Assembly (NCBI GenBank): GCA_004123355.1
Contig: SCHM01000003.1
Location: forward strand, 4,483,058 to 4,547,057
Direction: 5' to 3'
Source: Amphirosellinia nigrospora
Taxonomy: Eukaryota; Ascomycota; Sordariomycetes; Xylariales; Xylariaceae
Length of the DNA stretch: 64,000 nt
Numbering within the stretch: position 1 is the first letter of the stretch; each line of letters begins with the position of its first letter. Of this stretch, positions 24,478 to 37,488 are shown piece after piece. The notes below the pieces were generated by a model, which did not search any database, was not told the DNA's origin, and saw nothing but the letters and a program-made list of their open reading frames with translations. The translations under genes were made by a program, and so were the position numbers.

Positions 24478-25380
24478 TTGATTGCGATGTTGATCTGCAA
24501 GCGCTAGGCACGTATTTATAGGTTTTGTATACCTCCCGTAGGAAAGAAAGTAATCAACATAACAATTACCACCTCGGAAGATAGTGTCTCAACTGTATGC
24601 CCAGGCTCGATTTGCCATAAGTGCTGAGAGACTTGGCACCTATACTACAACACATGTGCATGATTGTAAGAGTATGGCTTTTTACGTAACTTGAGCTCAG
24701 CTTATCTATCTACATCCTGTCCGTCTGACATATCTATACAGCGCATTAGAGAGTTTCTGATGTCCAGTGTGATTCCCACTTCGAGATGCTTAGTTCCTGT
24801 TAGCAATAACGACGACTTGACCCTGGGTGCTCTGGCCCCCAAGAACCCTAATAAAGCATAGACAATCATCGAAGTACACGTCGGTGTTCAATCCAGAGTG
24901 TCAGTAAAGGTTCCCTTGTTTCTCTTCTTGCTTAGCTGGATTAATTTTACCGATCCCGATATCACAATCACACATCACAAGCAGTTCCGTACAGTCGTCA
25001 TCCCTACATTCTCCTGTTTGCTTACTTTCAATAATTCTTTGAATTCGTGTTTTTATTTTATCTCGATTTTAACAGGTAAATTTGGGTTTGAGCGAGAATA
25101 GCCCCGTCCGGTGTCTTCCTCGCTCGAACAGAATAGCCACATATGTCCTTAACAAGGCCAAGCTGATATGGATGTACGAGATGCCTAGGTAGCAAATGAC
25201 AATGCACGGGTATGCATATCCCTTTTAACCCCACGGCGCCACCCCTTGCTTTCTGACGATGGGAGAGGTTGAGCACAGCCTCCTCACTGTTGATCGGCTA
25301 TAATACTCCATTCCGTCTTCGTCTTCCACTTTCCGTCTCCAGTGTTTTATCATCTATCAACGTCAAAGCAGGCGGCTTAA
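24478..25380. other. Convergent intergenic region between OsmC and PAN2
   Basis: No gene seen. This is the shared 3' flank of two converging genes; T-rich stretches near 25000-25070. Confidence 0.6.
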
Positions 25381-28300
25381 TCAACCGGAAGAACTCGACT
25401 CCCTAAGTGGCGTAGACACAGGAGTGATCCCAAATACGCTGGACCCCGATTTCTTAGACGGGGTTGAAGGCGCAGTCCCGGACCCGTTTCCTGGTGTATT
25501 TGCACCCGCCCGAGCGCCATCGCTGGCAGGCGGTGTATCAGTGCGAATAGGGATACCGTTCCCTCCCGTCCTGACCGGCGGTTTGAAATTCGACGCAAGA
25601 CCTTTGGCGTAGATCTCCTGAAGCATAGTCTCGAGAATGCCAGCCTCGACGTACTCCTGATATTTCCGGTAAAGCCGAAGCGCCGTGCGTGCGTCTTCGA
25701 TCGAGTCATGTGTGTGCAGCTGGATGTCTTCTTTCAAAATCGTGTGCGCTAGAAACTGCAGGCTGAGTTTGCGTAACCGCTCCTTAATGAAGAAGCGATT
25801 GCTGGTGTCGATCACCTGCGCCTTCGGTACGTGGATATTGATCACGCGGAAGTCCTGTTTGAGCCCATGCCCGAGGAACTTACATCCGAGATTTAGGAGG
25901 ATCCAGATCTTCTTATAAGCAATCTTCAGGGGGACAAGGTTGTGTCCCCGCTCCGCAGCGATCGTCTTGTCCAGATCCTCCGGCGTGATACCGAGTATGA
26001 GGTTAGTAGTCAACTACTTTCTCATTAATAATAAATAGTCGTCTATAAATGGCACACCTTCGTCCATGCACTGCCGGAACGATCGATGTCCTCGCTAAAG
26101 CATGCACAGTCGGCCGGATGATTTTCGAGTTGCCATCCGAGTGCACCTCAACTTCTGGCTGCGCGATCTTGACAAATTCGGTGTCAATGGCAACGATGGT
26201 GTCGGGTCCGGCGGGTTCGGTTTCACGGTTCAGTGCCTGGTATGTCTTGTCGCCTCGGTTTGGTCTGTAAAAGTAGTTAGCGATAAGCCGACGCCCTTCT
26301 ACGGCACAAAAGCTCAGTCTTACAGAAGATCAAGATATAGGAGTCGGGCATCTAGATTCTGTTTCCAGCTAGAGTCGAGCCGATTGTTGGCGACCTTCAC
26401 CTGATATATGATGACAGAAGGCGTTTTCCACGATGTATTAAAGGCCAATGCTTCCTTAGTTGGGACAGCCTTGACATGAAAGTCGTTAAATAGATACCAC
26501 TGGCTTTTGCTTGGTGCCGTTGGTGCCGAGTGTGCAACTACATCCTCAGTTAGCTAAATCACGTCAAATACATCGAGTAGGGAACCATCTCTGACCATTT
26601 GCCATAGCCACAAGATGGGACTGTTGCTGATTGCCGCCATCGATGTTCACGGTAAGACCGATTAAGGAGTAAACCGTAATATTATGTATACCGCGCTGTA
26701 GGTGTAATTTCAAGTCTTCTCCTTCGTAGCAGAAAAAGTTCCCATTGTCGACAATGATACCAATCTCTTCTGGCAGCCAACCAGGCGTGGCCCATAGATG
26801 CCGATGCTCAGTTGTATGGATAGCGGCAGTGAGCATCAGCACACTAGGTATTTCGTGGATAGTCTTCCTGGTCGCCAGAGTTTGGTAACGATGGCAAATG
26901 TTACACACCCTTTATTGGTAGTCTCTCGCTCCACGCTCATCTTAAGGACCTGGGAGAATGTCGTGCCCCTAACACGCGTATTTCTTTGGCCAGATTTCTT
27001 TTTTGCGTTAGCTGCTCTATCGCTAGACACGGAGAAAGAACTCGCTTTACCCACATTTTGTGGATATATCAGCTCATTAACCATGGTAGCATCTGCTTTC
27101 GTATTTTCGTTTCTGCAGTTCATGCACCTGATGGAACTCACTGCAGAAGTTCGAAATAGCTAGTACTAATTAGCAGGTATGTTTTATACATAAGAACCAT
27201 GGACAAACTCCATACCTCCTCGAACGCCGCGGGTGACTGTGGGTCGGTTCCGAAGCTCTGAATATTTTTGATCACCATCGTGCTATAGTTTTGCGACATT
27301 TGCTTTAATAAAAACCGAGCTAGCTGCTGTAGCATGAGGGTACGATCGGACCCATGTGGTTCTTCTTCTAGTAAACCTAAACGCCCGGCTTAAGATGCTT
27401 GTTAATAAAGCACACGATACCCCCTATGGAATGCCACTTACAATCTGGATGGTAGCTCAAGGTCTTGGTGAAGTTAGATGCTTGGCAGGCCTCTCCCTCT
27501 GCTTTATCAAGCATATCAAAGAGAAAACCTAGCTCGCAAAGTAGACACATCTCATCGACACATGCCGTCGTGGCATGTTGGAGAGCGATGTTTCGTATTA
27601 ATGGAGTATAATGCAGAATTTGTAGTAAGGGGTTTGCGTATGCATTGACGATATGGTTCTGGAGTCCAGAATATTGGGACTTGTTGAAGTACCTAGTCAA
27701 AGTTAGCGCGTCGATATCCAAGCAGAGATCTAAAGAAAAAGAAGAGAAACAAAAAAGAACTCACCCAAAATCGAAATCATCGATGCCGAATTTGCTGTAT
27801 TTGATTTCGATATGCTGGTACAGTTCAGGTACTTCAACCTTGTGGCTCTCAAGTTTACTTTCGTGCACGACAAGTGCGATATCTGGGAAGACTTCTTCTG
27901 GGGCTGGTGTCCCGGCCGGCGATTTGGCCAACTCGCGGCTCTTTCGCTCAAAAATTTGGGATGCTTCAGCGTACTTTGAGGGCTTTCGTTACCACGTACA
28001 TCCTCAACCTGGTTTCGGCGAACTGGGCGGGTATTCTTTCCGTAGAAGCCCCATTCCCTTTCCTGGAGCGTGGCTAGAATTTGCGGATCAACTTTCACAG
28101 GTGGAACGCCAATTTCGGTAACCATAGCGCCCGGCCATGCTGACAACAGTACTTCTCTATAGTACGGCATGCCGACAGAGCTTAACGGTCTGGCCGTATG
28201 ATCAGTAAAGATTCCCATCATGAGAAGTAGGAGGGTAAGCTCACGTATCCCACGAATCAAAATCTATTCTTGGCACAGCAGCCACCGCATCGGCTGTCTC

Positions 28301-29616
28301 AACAGGTCGCATAAACTCAGTGAAATGAATCTTAGAAGGAGATCCCCAAAGGTGGATAGAACAATCACCGTCAGCCAGTGCTACAGCCTCACCTGATGGT
28401 GCTATTTCTATCATGGAGAAATAGGACAGGCTGTTGGCTTGACGCACATTACTAGTGTTAGGATTCATCAAATCTACAACATGCATCTGACCAATCTGGG
28501 ACATAACAATACTAGTGGTAGACATGCGGGGATGCATGCGGACATAGGCGGCGCCAGCAGGGAAGGGGATGGGGGACATGGATGTCATGTTCTTGAGGTC
28601 GAAGACGTTGACGAAGGGGTCTGGCATATAGTTGCCCTGTTGCCTAAGCGAGTAGCCGCATGTGACTATGAAGTCGTGCTGAGCATCCATATCGTTGATG
28701 GCAGCGGTATGGGCGTTCCAAATCTTGAGAACTTGAAAGTTGATAGAGTCGATAATGTGGACGGAGCCACCGGGTGTCGCGGCGCAGATATTACGACTGC
28801 TCCTCCGCATGATTTTGTACTTGTGTTCGGTCGATACCTGGAAAACAGATGAGTACTTGGTTGGCCCTGAATACGGCCGTTGTCACTTGTTTGAGGCGAC
28901 AAGAGGCCTGATTTGCGCCAAACTCACTTGTTTTGTCACCTCCCCCTGACAGTATCGATAACTAGCATCTTCTCCTGCTCACCTGCTACCAGTATCTCGC
29001 TCGTACCCTTAGACGTAAAGCTCATACATCGTAGCTCTTTCATATCATCGTGTCTGTACGTGGAAGCCGGTAAGCTTTCGTAACTGGGTCGGGGGCGTAT
29101 TAGCTATCTCGACGAACCTAATAGACCACAAAGCTAGCCCACGCCTGGTGCGCATATGTACACTACGGGCGCCGAGGACGATGACGCCCTTGTCATTAAA
29201 CAGAATCTGGAGTACACCGCCATCTTGGGAGGTATGTGCCTTGAAAGACGTGTACTGCTGTAGTTTGGCGCCGTAGAAGGAGGTAACTCGCCCCTATACG
29301 AGCGTTTGCTGTTAGCAAGCCAATTGACGCACGTTTTCGGTGGGTATTGCGCCCTATAGTCAGAGGCGATGGATAGATGGGCATTGCGTACGTATTCATT
29401 GCCGGTCCATAGCAGTTCTTGAGAGACGTCGAAGGCAAGACGCGTCACGGGAGTTGGTAAGGCACGGAGCCCCGGTGGCGGGAATGGTATGCGGGCGACC
29501 TAGAAGAGCAGGACAGGGTCCGTGGTTAGCCATCTGCTAATGCTGGTGCTGAGACGCCGATGAGGCCAGAGAGACCAAGCCAAGACGGTGCTTACCTCGT
29601 CCCAATCCCCATCCAT
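25381..29616 (-). CDS. PAN2: PAN2, catalytic subunit of the PAN2-PAN3 poly(A)-nuclease deadenylation complex
   Basis: PAN2 trims mRNA poly(A) tails in the cytoplasm with PAN3. All parts occur in order. ATG 29616 gives MDGDWDE, intron 29595-29500, then VARIPFPPPGLRALPTPVTR and a second intron from 29391. The WD40 propeller runs to about 28260 (NAHTAAINDMDAQHDFIVTC; AAYVRMHPRM; IHLWGSPSKIHFTEF). The PAN3-binding linker is at about 28230-27900 (EWGFYGKNTR; RRNQVED). The catalytically dead ubiquitin-hydrolase-like domain is at about 27740-26560 (NHIVNAYANPLLQILHYTPL; EDLKLHLQRGIHNITVYSL). The DEDDh exonuclease is at about 26220-25650: DTEFV, GHGLKQDF, and HDSIEDARTALRLY. Stop at 25381. Frame breaks are frequent (for example about 29010-29070, 27985, 27220-27360, 26820). 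Given that function requires the whole protein, sequencing indels are the simplest cause. Confidence 0.9.
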
Positions 29617-30657
29617 GTTGCCTGCTGGTCATGGTTGGTTGCGGGATAGCGGGCGAAATGATGGCGGGTAACCACCGCGTGATGTGGGTGCGAATTACGG
29701 GCGGAGTGGACGGATGAGGCGAGACGTGAAATCAGAGTAGTGTCGCGATGGCGGGACGTGATAGTTGATGGCGGGACATGTGGTGTGTAAGTGGTGTTGC
29801 GGCAACGGGCCGGGGTTGCCAAGCCTTAGGTACCTTAGGTAGGCTTATCGATTACAAGTCTCCACCAACAACAGCGCAACACCCCGCTAGTAGGTACTTT
29901 GTCTGTACCTTATTGTCTATTCTATAAATATCGTCAAACCAATGCATTCTGTCTAAGTGAGGTACTTTACCTGCCTGCCTACGACGTAGGTACCTAAGCT
30001 ATGCAACCTAAGCTAACCTTGTTCATTTTGAGTCGACGATAATTCTATCGAGAATCACTTCTAACCTGATGCCTTGTTAGCCACTTCTCCACCATTGCAA
30101 ACTGCATAACCACAAACGGAGTTAGCACGAAAAGCCCCAGCGTCCTGAACATCACCAAGGGTTTGACGTCACAGAGCGACTACTCGATGCTTCACAACAC
30201 ATGTCACATGTTGAAGCTGAATAGGGTGAGTTGATAATGCTTCATTCCAGCCCCTGGTTGCCGTTGGTGAGTTCACTCGAAGGCTACGTTCATTTACATT
30301 AGACGCCAGTATTATATCAGACAAAAGTATGTACTGATTGATTTCTCCAAGGATGCTTCCCATTTTAATAATAAAGAATATACAAGAAGCTAGCTCTTTA
30401 TACTGGAGCTGCTTTCCCTAAAGCCAACTGCGAGTTCTCAAAAGTGAAAACACAATGCCATGCGTACGTAATGTTCTAATGCATATAGAGCGTTTCGCTT
30501 CGGCCCACCCTCGATGCCGTTTTCCTCGGCGTGTAACCATTGTAAAATAAAACCTTCGAAGGCGGAAGACCTACTGAGAAAATAGGTATATGCGTTGTGT
30601 GTATCATCATGATTATAAGATCCCAATTAGCGCCGTCGCTTGTGCCATTTTTTTGGT
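29617..30657. other. Intergenic region between PAN2 and PEPCK
   Basis: No gene seen. The left part is the PAN2 promoter and 5' UTR; CCTTAGGTACCTTAGGTAGG and related motifs lie at 29824-29845 and 29960-30015. The right part is the PEPCK 3' flank. Confidence 0.6.
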
Positions 30658-33305
30658 TTAAACAGCTGGGCCAGCTGCCTTAACGTCATCTGTCGCCTCC
30701 GATTCGTACTGCTTGAAGTTGTCGACGAAGAGCGCACCTAGTTTCCGGACTTCCTTGTCGAAACTGTCTGCGCCCGCTGTCCACGCCGTCTTGGGGTTCA
30801 GCAACTCGTCCGGCACCTTGGGGCACGACTTGGGGACCTGCAGGTTGAACACCTCGTACGTCTCGTACTCGGCCTTGGCGAGCTCGCCCGAGTGGATCGC
30901 GTCCAGGATCGCGCGCGTGTACTTAAGCGGGCAGCGCTTGCCGCCATGTACGTAGCCGGCACCGACCCAACCGGTGTTGAGCAGCCAGGCGTTGGCCTTG
31001 TGGTGCTCGATCTTGTCTGCCAACATCTTGGCGTAGCGCATAGGGTGGAGCGCCAGGAAGGGTTGCGCAAAGCAGGATGAGAAGGTCGCCTGGGGCTCTG
31101 TAACACCATCTTCGGTACCGGCCATCTTGGACGTGTAGCCGGAGATGAAGTGAAACATAGTTTGCGCACTGTTGAGTTTAGAGATTGGTGGCAGGACACC
31201 CCGAGCATCGCAAGTCAAGAGGATGATGTTGCTGGGATGGTTCTCTGACAGGCAGGGAATTTTGGCATTGCTGATATACTCAATGGGGTACGCACTGCAG
31301 GGTATGTCAGTGGCTGGTTCAGGGAAATTCATCAAACGCGCGAGACAACAACGGCAAAACTCACCATCGGGTATTCTCGGTAAGGGTGGCATCATCGTAA
31401 TCGACATCTCTTGTCTCTTGCTCAAAAACAACGTTCTCGAGAACGGAACCGAAGCGGATAGCATTAAAGATATCCGGCTCCTTCTCGGCTGAGAGACCGA
31501 TGCACTTGGCGTAACAGCCACCCTCGATGTTGAAAACGCCACGCTCGCTCCAGCAGTGCTTCGTCGTCACCAATCAGAGCGCGGTTGGGGTCAGCGGAGA
31601 GAGTGGTCTTGCCGGTACCGGATAGACCGAAGAAGAGTGTGACGTCGCCTTTCTTGCCCTCGTTGGCGGACGAATGTAGAGTCAGCACGTTGTGCTTGAT
31701 AGGCATCTCGTAGAACAAGACGGTGAAAACGCCCTTCTTCATCTCACCGGCGTACTCCGTACCCAGGATGACCATCTCCTTGTCGGCAAAGTTAATGGCG
31801 ACGGAGGTGCCTGAGGTCATACCTTCCGTGAAGCGGTTGGCAGGGAAAGAGCCGGCATTGTATATTGTGTAGTCGGGATGAAAGTGCTCAAGCTCCTCGC
31901 GAGGAGGGCGGATGAGCATGTTCCTCATGAAAAGGGCATGGTAGGCTCGAGCGCAGATGACACGGACACGGATTCTGTACTTCTCGTCCCAGCCGGCATA
32001 GCCATCGACGACGTAGATCCTCGTCCTCGTGTTCAAGTAGTCAACAGCACGTTCGCGGTTGATTTTCCAGACCTATGAGAACACACTGTGTTAATACCAA
32101 TTGCTTCAACTCTGGATAGTTTTGGTCGCGTGAGGTGTGACGCAAATAGCAGTATAAGGCGAGTCATTGGCAAATCATGACTCGCGAAGGGAAAGGGGAC
32201 TATGAAATGTGGGGGATGCATGACACTACCTAGCTCAGTCACAAGCCAGAAGTGCAGAGGTGGATACAAGAATGCCTTGGCAGCTTCTCGCCGCGGATTG
32301 CCGCAAACATGAGGAGTGCTTGATGACGCCACAAAACAGGGATCTCCCCAGCCTCGGTATCATGGACCAGTCTAGGCAAATAATCTTTACCCCGGCGTTT
32401 TCCCCAGGTCATGCTTCAACGATGGATACCAAAGAATTGCGCCAACCGGTGGGCTAATATTCATTGTGACGTAAAACTCCCCAGTACGAGCTTTGCCATA
32501 GCCGAGGTGAAAGAACGCCGAACAGTTGAGTGAGACAAGCGAGGATTGGGGGGTGCGTGTCCTGCACGCAACCGCCGAGAATCCGACGATGGAATGAATA
32601 GGCAAGGGGTTTGCAAACAAAGACATCCGAAACCTGAGATAAAGCGCCTCTTACCTCTGGAGCCATAGGCTTATTTACTGGTCCCCACCTACAAAAGAAT
32701 GACTGGTAAGTATGCGGTCATATTGGTTTAGGAGAGTACGGGCTTACCAGATATCCTTCTCTGATGATTCTTCCTTCACGATTCGCTTATCTGACGGTGA
32801 TCGGCCTGTCTTCGCACCGGAATAGGCTGTCAAAGCACCGCTTGATGCGATTGCCGAACCCATCTCGTACACCTTCATATTTTGTTAGTCCAGTTTCACA
32901 TATTCACTTCAGCTGCAGACTCATTCTTACAAGAGCATCCTCGTACAAGGCAGCGACTGAAGGGTTGGGGATCTGTTGAATGTCTATTAGCCACGCCGTG
33001 TTGTTCTATAAATTTGACCAAACACTTACAATAGCGACTCTGTCATAGTCGATGTGTGCCTTCTCGTGTAATTCCTCCTCTATAATATGTGCATTAGTAA
33101 ATCCTCAATGTTGTAAATATGATGGCTTTGGGGATCTCTTCGTACCTAATTCTGTGTGTTCTCTCTCATGTCCCGGCCTTGAAAGGGGCGAATTATTAGC
33201 CAAAGCTACCAAAGGCAAAATCTGTAGAATGAGATCGACTCACTCGACGCCACTGGGATGGAGGGCGGTCTTGTTGACCTTGTTATTGGGAATCACTGTT
33301 ACCAT
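30658..33305 (-). CDS. PCK1: ATP-dependent phosphoenolpyruvate carboxykinase
   Basis: Converts oxaloacetate and ATP to PEP, CO2 and ADP in the cytosol, the first committed step of gluconeogenesis. Eight exons can be placed: 33305-33244, 33177-33146, 33079-33030, 32972-32931, 32872-32748, 32688-32655, 32072-31365, 31294-30658. All junctions are GT-AG and in phase. Exon 2 is only 32 nt ([10 protein letters not shown]). Hallmarks are [13 protein letters not shown], the P-loop [11 protein letters not shown], the metal site [12 protein letters not shown], and [14 protein letters not shown]. The total is 562 residues, normal for the family, once one extra base is discounted. That base lies at about 31560-31561, where GAC GAC GAA GCA should be GAC GAC GAG CAC; without it the frame would collapse just after the P-loop domain. 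Fungal PEPCK genes are normally induced by acetate or gluconeogenic carbon and repressed by glucose; nothing in the sequence tests this. Confidence 0.95.
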
Positions 33306-36300
33306 GGCTGTCAGTTGTTTTGCGAAGCTAGGGGGAGGTTTGGATAAAGGACAACAACAAAAAAAACAAGGTTGGAGCTTACTGATGTCGTTTTTTAGAG
33401 GGGAGTGGGATAGACCAGAGCTGAGCTGTTGAGACCTAGGACCTTTTACTGTAGGATCATGGTAGGGAGAAGCGGTTCTTTGGACGGGGTCAGGCATGGT
33501 TCTTAAACTTCGCCGGATGGTAGTAGTCTGGGGTCGTCGGTTGGCGGCTGAACTCAGAACGGATAGTAACGGAGCGTTTGGGGCACGATAATATGGAGCA
33601 TACGACGAGATGTCGGCGGAGTGGATGGTAGTTCGATAGCGGTCCGACCTAACTCTGGCGCGAACCCGAGGATATATAGGAACGAGACGAGGGACGAGAG
33701 GAAGGACGGGAGCGCCTGTGGAGCCCGTGACGGCAATTCGAGACATTCCACTGGCCTACGATCGTCTTTGACATTGACGAGAGCCCAGTCACGAAATCAA
33801 ATCGGAGCAAGCCACCTGGAGACCCCTGCAAGATCGGGAAATAGTGACCATGGTGGTACCTGGCTGGAACAATAGGCTCTTTGTCGTGTCTGCTCTGCTC
33901 TCTCTCTGTACCTAGACCCGTGGTAGTTAGCCGGCCAAGGCCAGTGTAAGTCGGCGGCAACGGTAAGGCTAAGGGCAGTTGTCGAGGTTGGTGGGGTGTA
34001 TTGGGGGAACGTGGAGGGTGTGAGGTTCGGAAAAGCCTCCCCCAGTTCTGTCCCCAGGTCGGACGAAATCGTAATGGCTGATCACGGCCTATCGCATTTG
34101 CTGCATTTGCCAGGCAGTGTTGACCCGATTCGGGTATAAGTCATGCAGGGGTGACCCAACCGCCGCTATTGGAATTGCTTGGAATTGGGTCACATCTCCC
34201 GTGTTTTTCCATGACTCCAACTTCCCCAAGCGTCGCAATCGCTCTGTCCGTTCTTGAAACATGGAATGGCCCGTGAATATGGCTGCGGATATGGCTGCGG
34301 ATAGTTTTCGTTGCATGGAGATCTCTGCGTCGAGGAGACGTTGCGAATATGCAACGCCCTTCCTTTCCCTTGACATGCACGTGCTGAAGAGAATTCGACG
34401 GCTTCTAGATTGTTATCTTGCCTCTTGATGTTTAATTCGATAGCAAATTAGGAGCCTCGGATCTTCTCGTGCAGATGTATTTTCCCCATTGAGAAAACCC
34501 CGGCATTACCTTGAATACGCGTTGGAAATAGTTGCCCACTAAGTACAGCAGGCCTATTGTTGGCGTAGCACTAAGTATTTCGGCTCCAACTAACACCCGT
34601 GGCGTTTTTCTTGTGATTTGGGGAAACGCGGGGTTGAAGGGGCTCAGTAAGTACCAAGACATCACTATACGCTGGAGGGTATTACACACATGAGGTATGT
34701 TGTACTACGTAGATCTTACTCTTCACTCCAGTATTCCCAAGCGAAAAGCCGTATTCTGTTCTTTCACGTGAAGATAGGCATTCTCGTTCAAATTTAAGCC
34801 ATCCAAGTTCAAAAACAAGTTCAACGTTCTATTTTCTGCTTGGTATTATGTCACTAGGCATCTTTTAGTGCTCGGTTCAACTTACAAGTGGCCAATCAGA
34901 AACAGCGGGTCTCCCCTCAAGGAAGCGCCATGATGCGTAGGCTATTATGAACTTGACATCAACATAGAGGTTGTTGCATTTCTACAATAATAGTTAAGTA
35001 ATCATGCTGACCTTTAACGGCAGAATGACCCAAAGGAGAGGAAGTGCATTACAAGTAGATAAAAAGTAGATACTTCACACTAACCTAGTTAATTATCACC
35101 TGCGGCACCCGATGATGTCAATGCATTCTAGAACCATGTCTAGTTTGACGATCCTATCTTAACAGGTTTAATAAGCCACGGCTAAAGAGTGCCTAGAAAT
35201 AGGGTTTTGTAGATCTGTCCATTGATTGCTTTAGAAACACGTGAAGGTATCGACGATAGGTCCTCTAGTTGATAACCCAGGGTACGATATCAATGACCAA
35301 GGATCATGATGTTGTGCCTCGTTGTGGCGCATATGGCACCCTGCATCGCATTGCATCTCATTTTCACGCAGTGAGGCTCCTTACCCATGCTATGTTTGTA
35401 GATCTTTGGGCTCTCAGTGCCGTGGTAAAGATCCCGTGTTGTCCCGCAGCTGGCCGAACGGAACTGTTGCGTCCTCCGACTTTCTCCGACTTTCTGGGGA
35501 AACACAACCGATAGGCTGGAGTCCGTGGACCAGGATTAGGTATCGACCCGGTCTTTGGGAATTGCCTACGCCGTACACGAGTTAGCGTCTCAGGGCTTTA
35601 ATGTGACGCGTTTAAGTGGCCGCTTCTTTCCAGCTTTATTAGTAAATAGTCATCAACGTATTACCATCGTGACATTCGAGTTTTTCTTCGTTCAATCTCG
35701 CGACTTGCAATTGGTTTAGCTTCTAGGAAAAAAACTATTCAAGGCTCATATGACCAGACTCTCCCGTAAAACCCGTATAGCGAGGGTCACGATACCTTGA
35801 AAACTGCTCCAGCCTCTATCTAAGTGTACAGTAGGACGCTAAGCTATAGGTCCGTGGCGAAGCCACAGGCTCTATAACCCCTAAGTAGACAGATACCTTG
35901 TGTGGTGCCAAGCGCTCCCTTCCGATATTCAACTGAAAACGACGACTTCGGACGGATCCGGAACCAGACACGCTGCTGGCTTAATTGGAATATTATCTAT
36001 CAAAGTCTAGGCTTGTTCTAAAATGATAGGTTTTCTTGGCTGTCGGAAAGCAAACTCGGTCCCAGCTCCTTCCTACCTAGATTATTTTGTTATTGGAAGA
36101 TATTATACAGATTTCGTTCAATGCCCGATGATCATGCATATACCACCATCAGCTCGACGCATTCAATACCGAATTCGCGAACATACAGCGAATAAATATA
36201 TAGTGCTATAGAGACGTTGGATAATACCGAAGCCAATCAATCTGCGATGGAGTTGATCAGGGACCGTCTGGGACGTAGGTTTATGAATTCTTCCGGGAAA

Positions 36301-36806
36301 TATCGTCTCACATGCAAAATTCAAAGCAGTAGGGCGGCACAACAACGCAGCATTAATGCAAGGGAGCGGTTCTAAAAGGTTGACAGGGAGTCTTCCCTAG
36401 ATAGAATCTTACAGCATACTAAAATATATCAAGGTCTCTGGTATGGGTATGTCGAGGATTTTGTGTTGCACAAAGGCTTGGCCTAGTTTCAGGCTAGAAA
36501 CAACACATAACATACCTCTTTTTTTATCTTTTTTTTTATTAGGTAACCATGATCGCAGTTGTACCATTTTGTACAATCAATACGCGGTTTCGAATCAACA
36601 AATTTCAGTCAATGCCCCCGTTTCCTTGATTAATTCGTGCGCGACGACAAGGCGTAAGGTAGGGCTGTCAAGCTAACGGTTGACGTATTCGGGTTTTATT
36701 ATCCAGAATTGCTTGTCTAAGATCAGTAGCTTTATTTTCGGAAGCCCAGTCCTCTTAACAACTTATAATGCATTAATTCGACCAGATATGTCTTTCTATA
36801 TCACAA
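33306..36806. other. Large gene-poor region upstream of PEPCK
   Basis: No convincing gene in 3.5 kb. The first ~700 bases are the PEPCK 5' region. A short duplication (atggctgcggat twice) is at about 34279-34303. From about 34700 the DNA is AT-rich with short frames only. An imperfect hairpin lies at 35845-35876. Confidence 0.55.
35845..35876. repeat. Imperfect hairpin (inverted repeat)
   Basis: tatag...gtggc-gaa-gccac...ctata forms a stem with a three-base loop: five perfect inner pairs, a bulged middle (tcc against agg) and five outer pairs. It is isolated in AT-rich DNA and could be a remnant of a mobile-element end, but no partner copy was found in the window. Confidence 0.55.
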
Positions 36807-37452
36807 TTAATGCGACGTAGCTATCTCATTGGCAAATTCAATGATGTAGTCCAAATAATCCAACAAGCGGTCTCCCGAACGTTGTGTACTCTTAACCACA
36901 TAGTGCCTATGCTTCAAACCCGAATCGATTTGTCGGATGTCATTGTTGGCCGCACATACATCCCATAGCTTGCAGGTCTTTTTGACTGTCTCAGGAATCT
37001 CTCTCGGTTTATTATTCGATCTGGGAGTTGCTATCTGGCGTCCTCGGCCCCAGTCGTCGTCCATCCCGTCACTGCTGAGTCTCCGCATTGGTAATAACGC
37101 CGTCCCGCTTACCAACACCTCCAGCGAGGACCCAAAAGTCAGATTTGCCACAAGTAAACCGGCTACAATATCACCAAGTGTAATTCCAGTCTTACATTGG
37201 CATAGTTGTTCGATTGCCGCCCAGAACCTGTTGTAATTGGGATTTTTCTATAATTCCACAGGGATAGTAAACGATAGCTGAAACGTTAGGTTGAAACGAT
37301 CCTACGTTGAGGCAGGGAACGTCCAGTTCCGATCGCATCAAAAGAGCGTCAGTCGGTTGACCGGTGGCTTCGACTAATACGAACTTGAACGCAGATACCG
37401 CCTGATGTACACGGAATGATCTTTGATAGAATCCGTTCAAGGTCAATGCCAT
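36807..37452 (-). CDS. Hypothetical protein, not recognised
   Basis: ATG at 37452 (MALTLNGFYQRSFRVHQAVS) opens a protein that changes frame at a run of five A (about 37243-37247). Restoring one A gives a continuous reading: GIIEKNPNYNRFWAAIEQLC then CKTGITLGDIVAGLLVANLT, and on to LLDYLDYIIEFANEIATSH at the stop (36807). The pattern is amphipathic and protein-like with about 215 residues, and a hydrophobic patch (ITLGDIVAGLLVANLTF) in the middle. No family recognised. The reading stays open upstream of the ATG to a possible acceptor near 37475, so an extra 5' exon is possible. It could equally be a lineage-specific orphan. Confidence 0.45.
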
Positions 37453-37488
37453 AGTTCGAGTGTCGGGGGCTACTAATGGTGTTAGCAA

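Noticed and set aside
33240-33746. 168-codon minus-strand frame extending PEPCK upstream
   Set aside because: Only its last 21 codons (from ATG 33305) match PEPCK; the remainder is 5' UTR read in frame.
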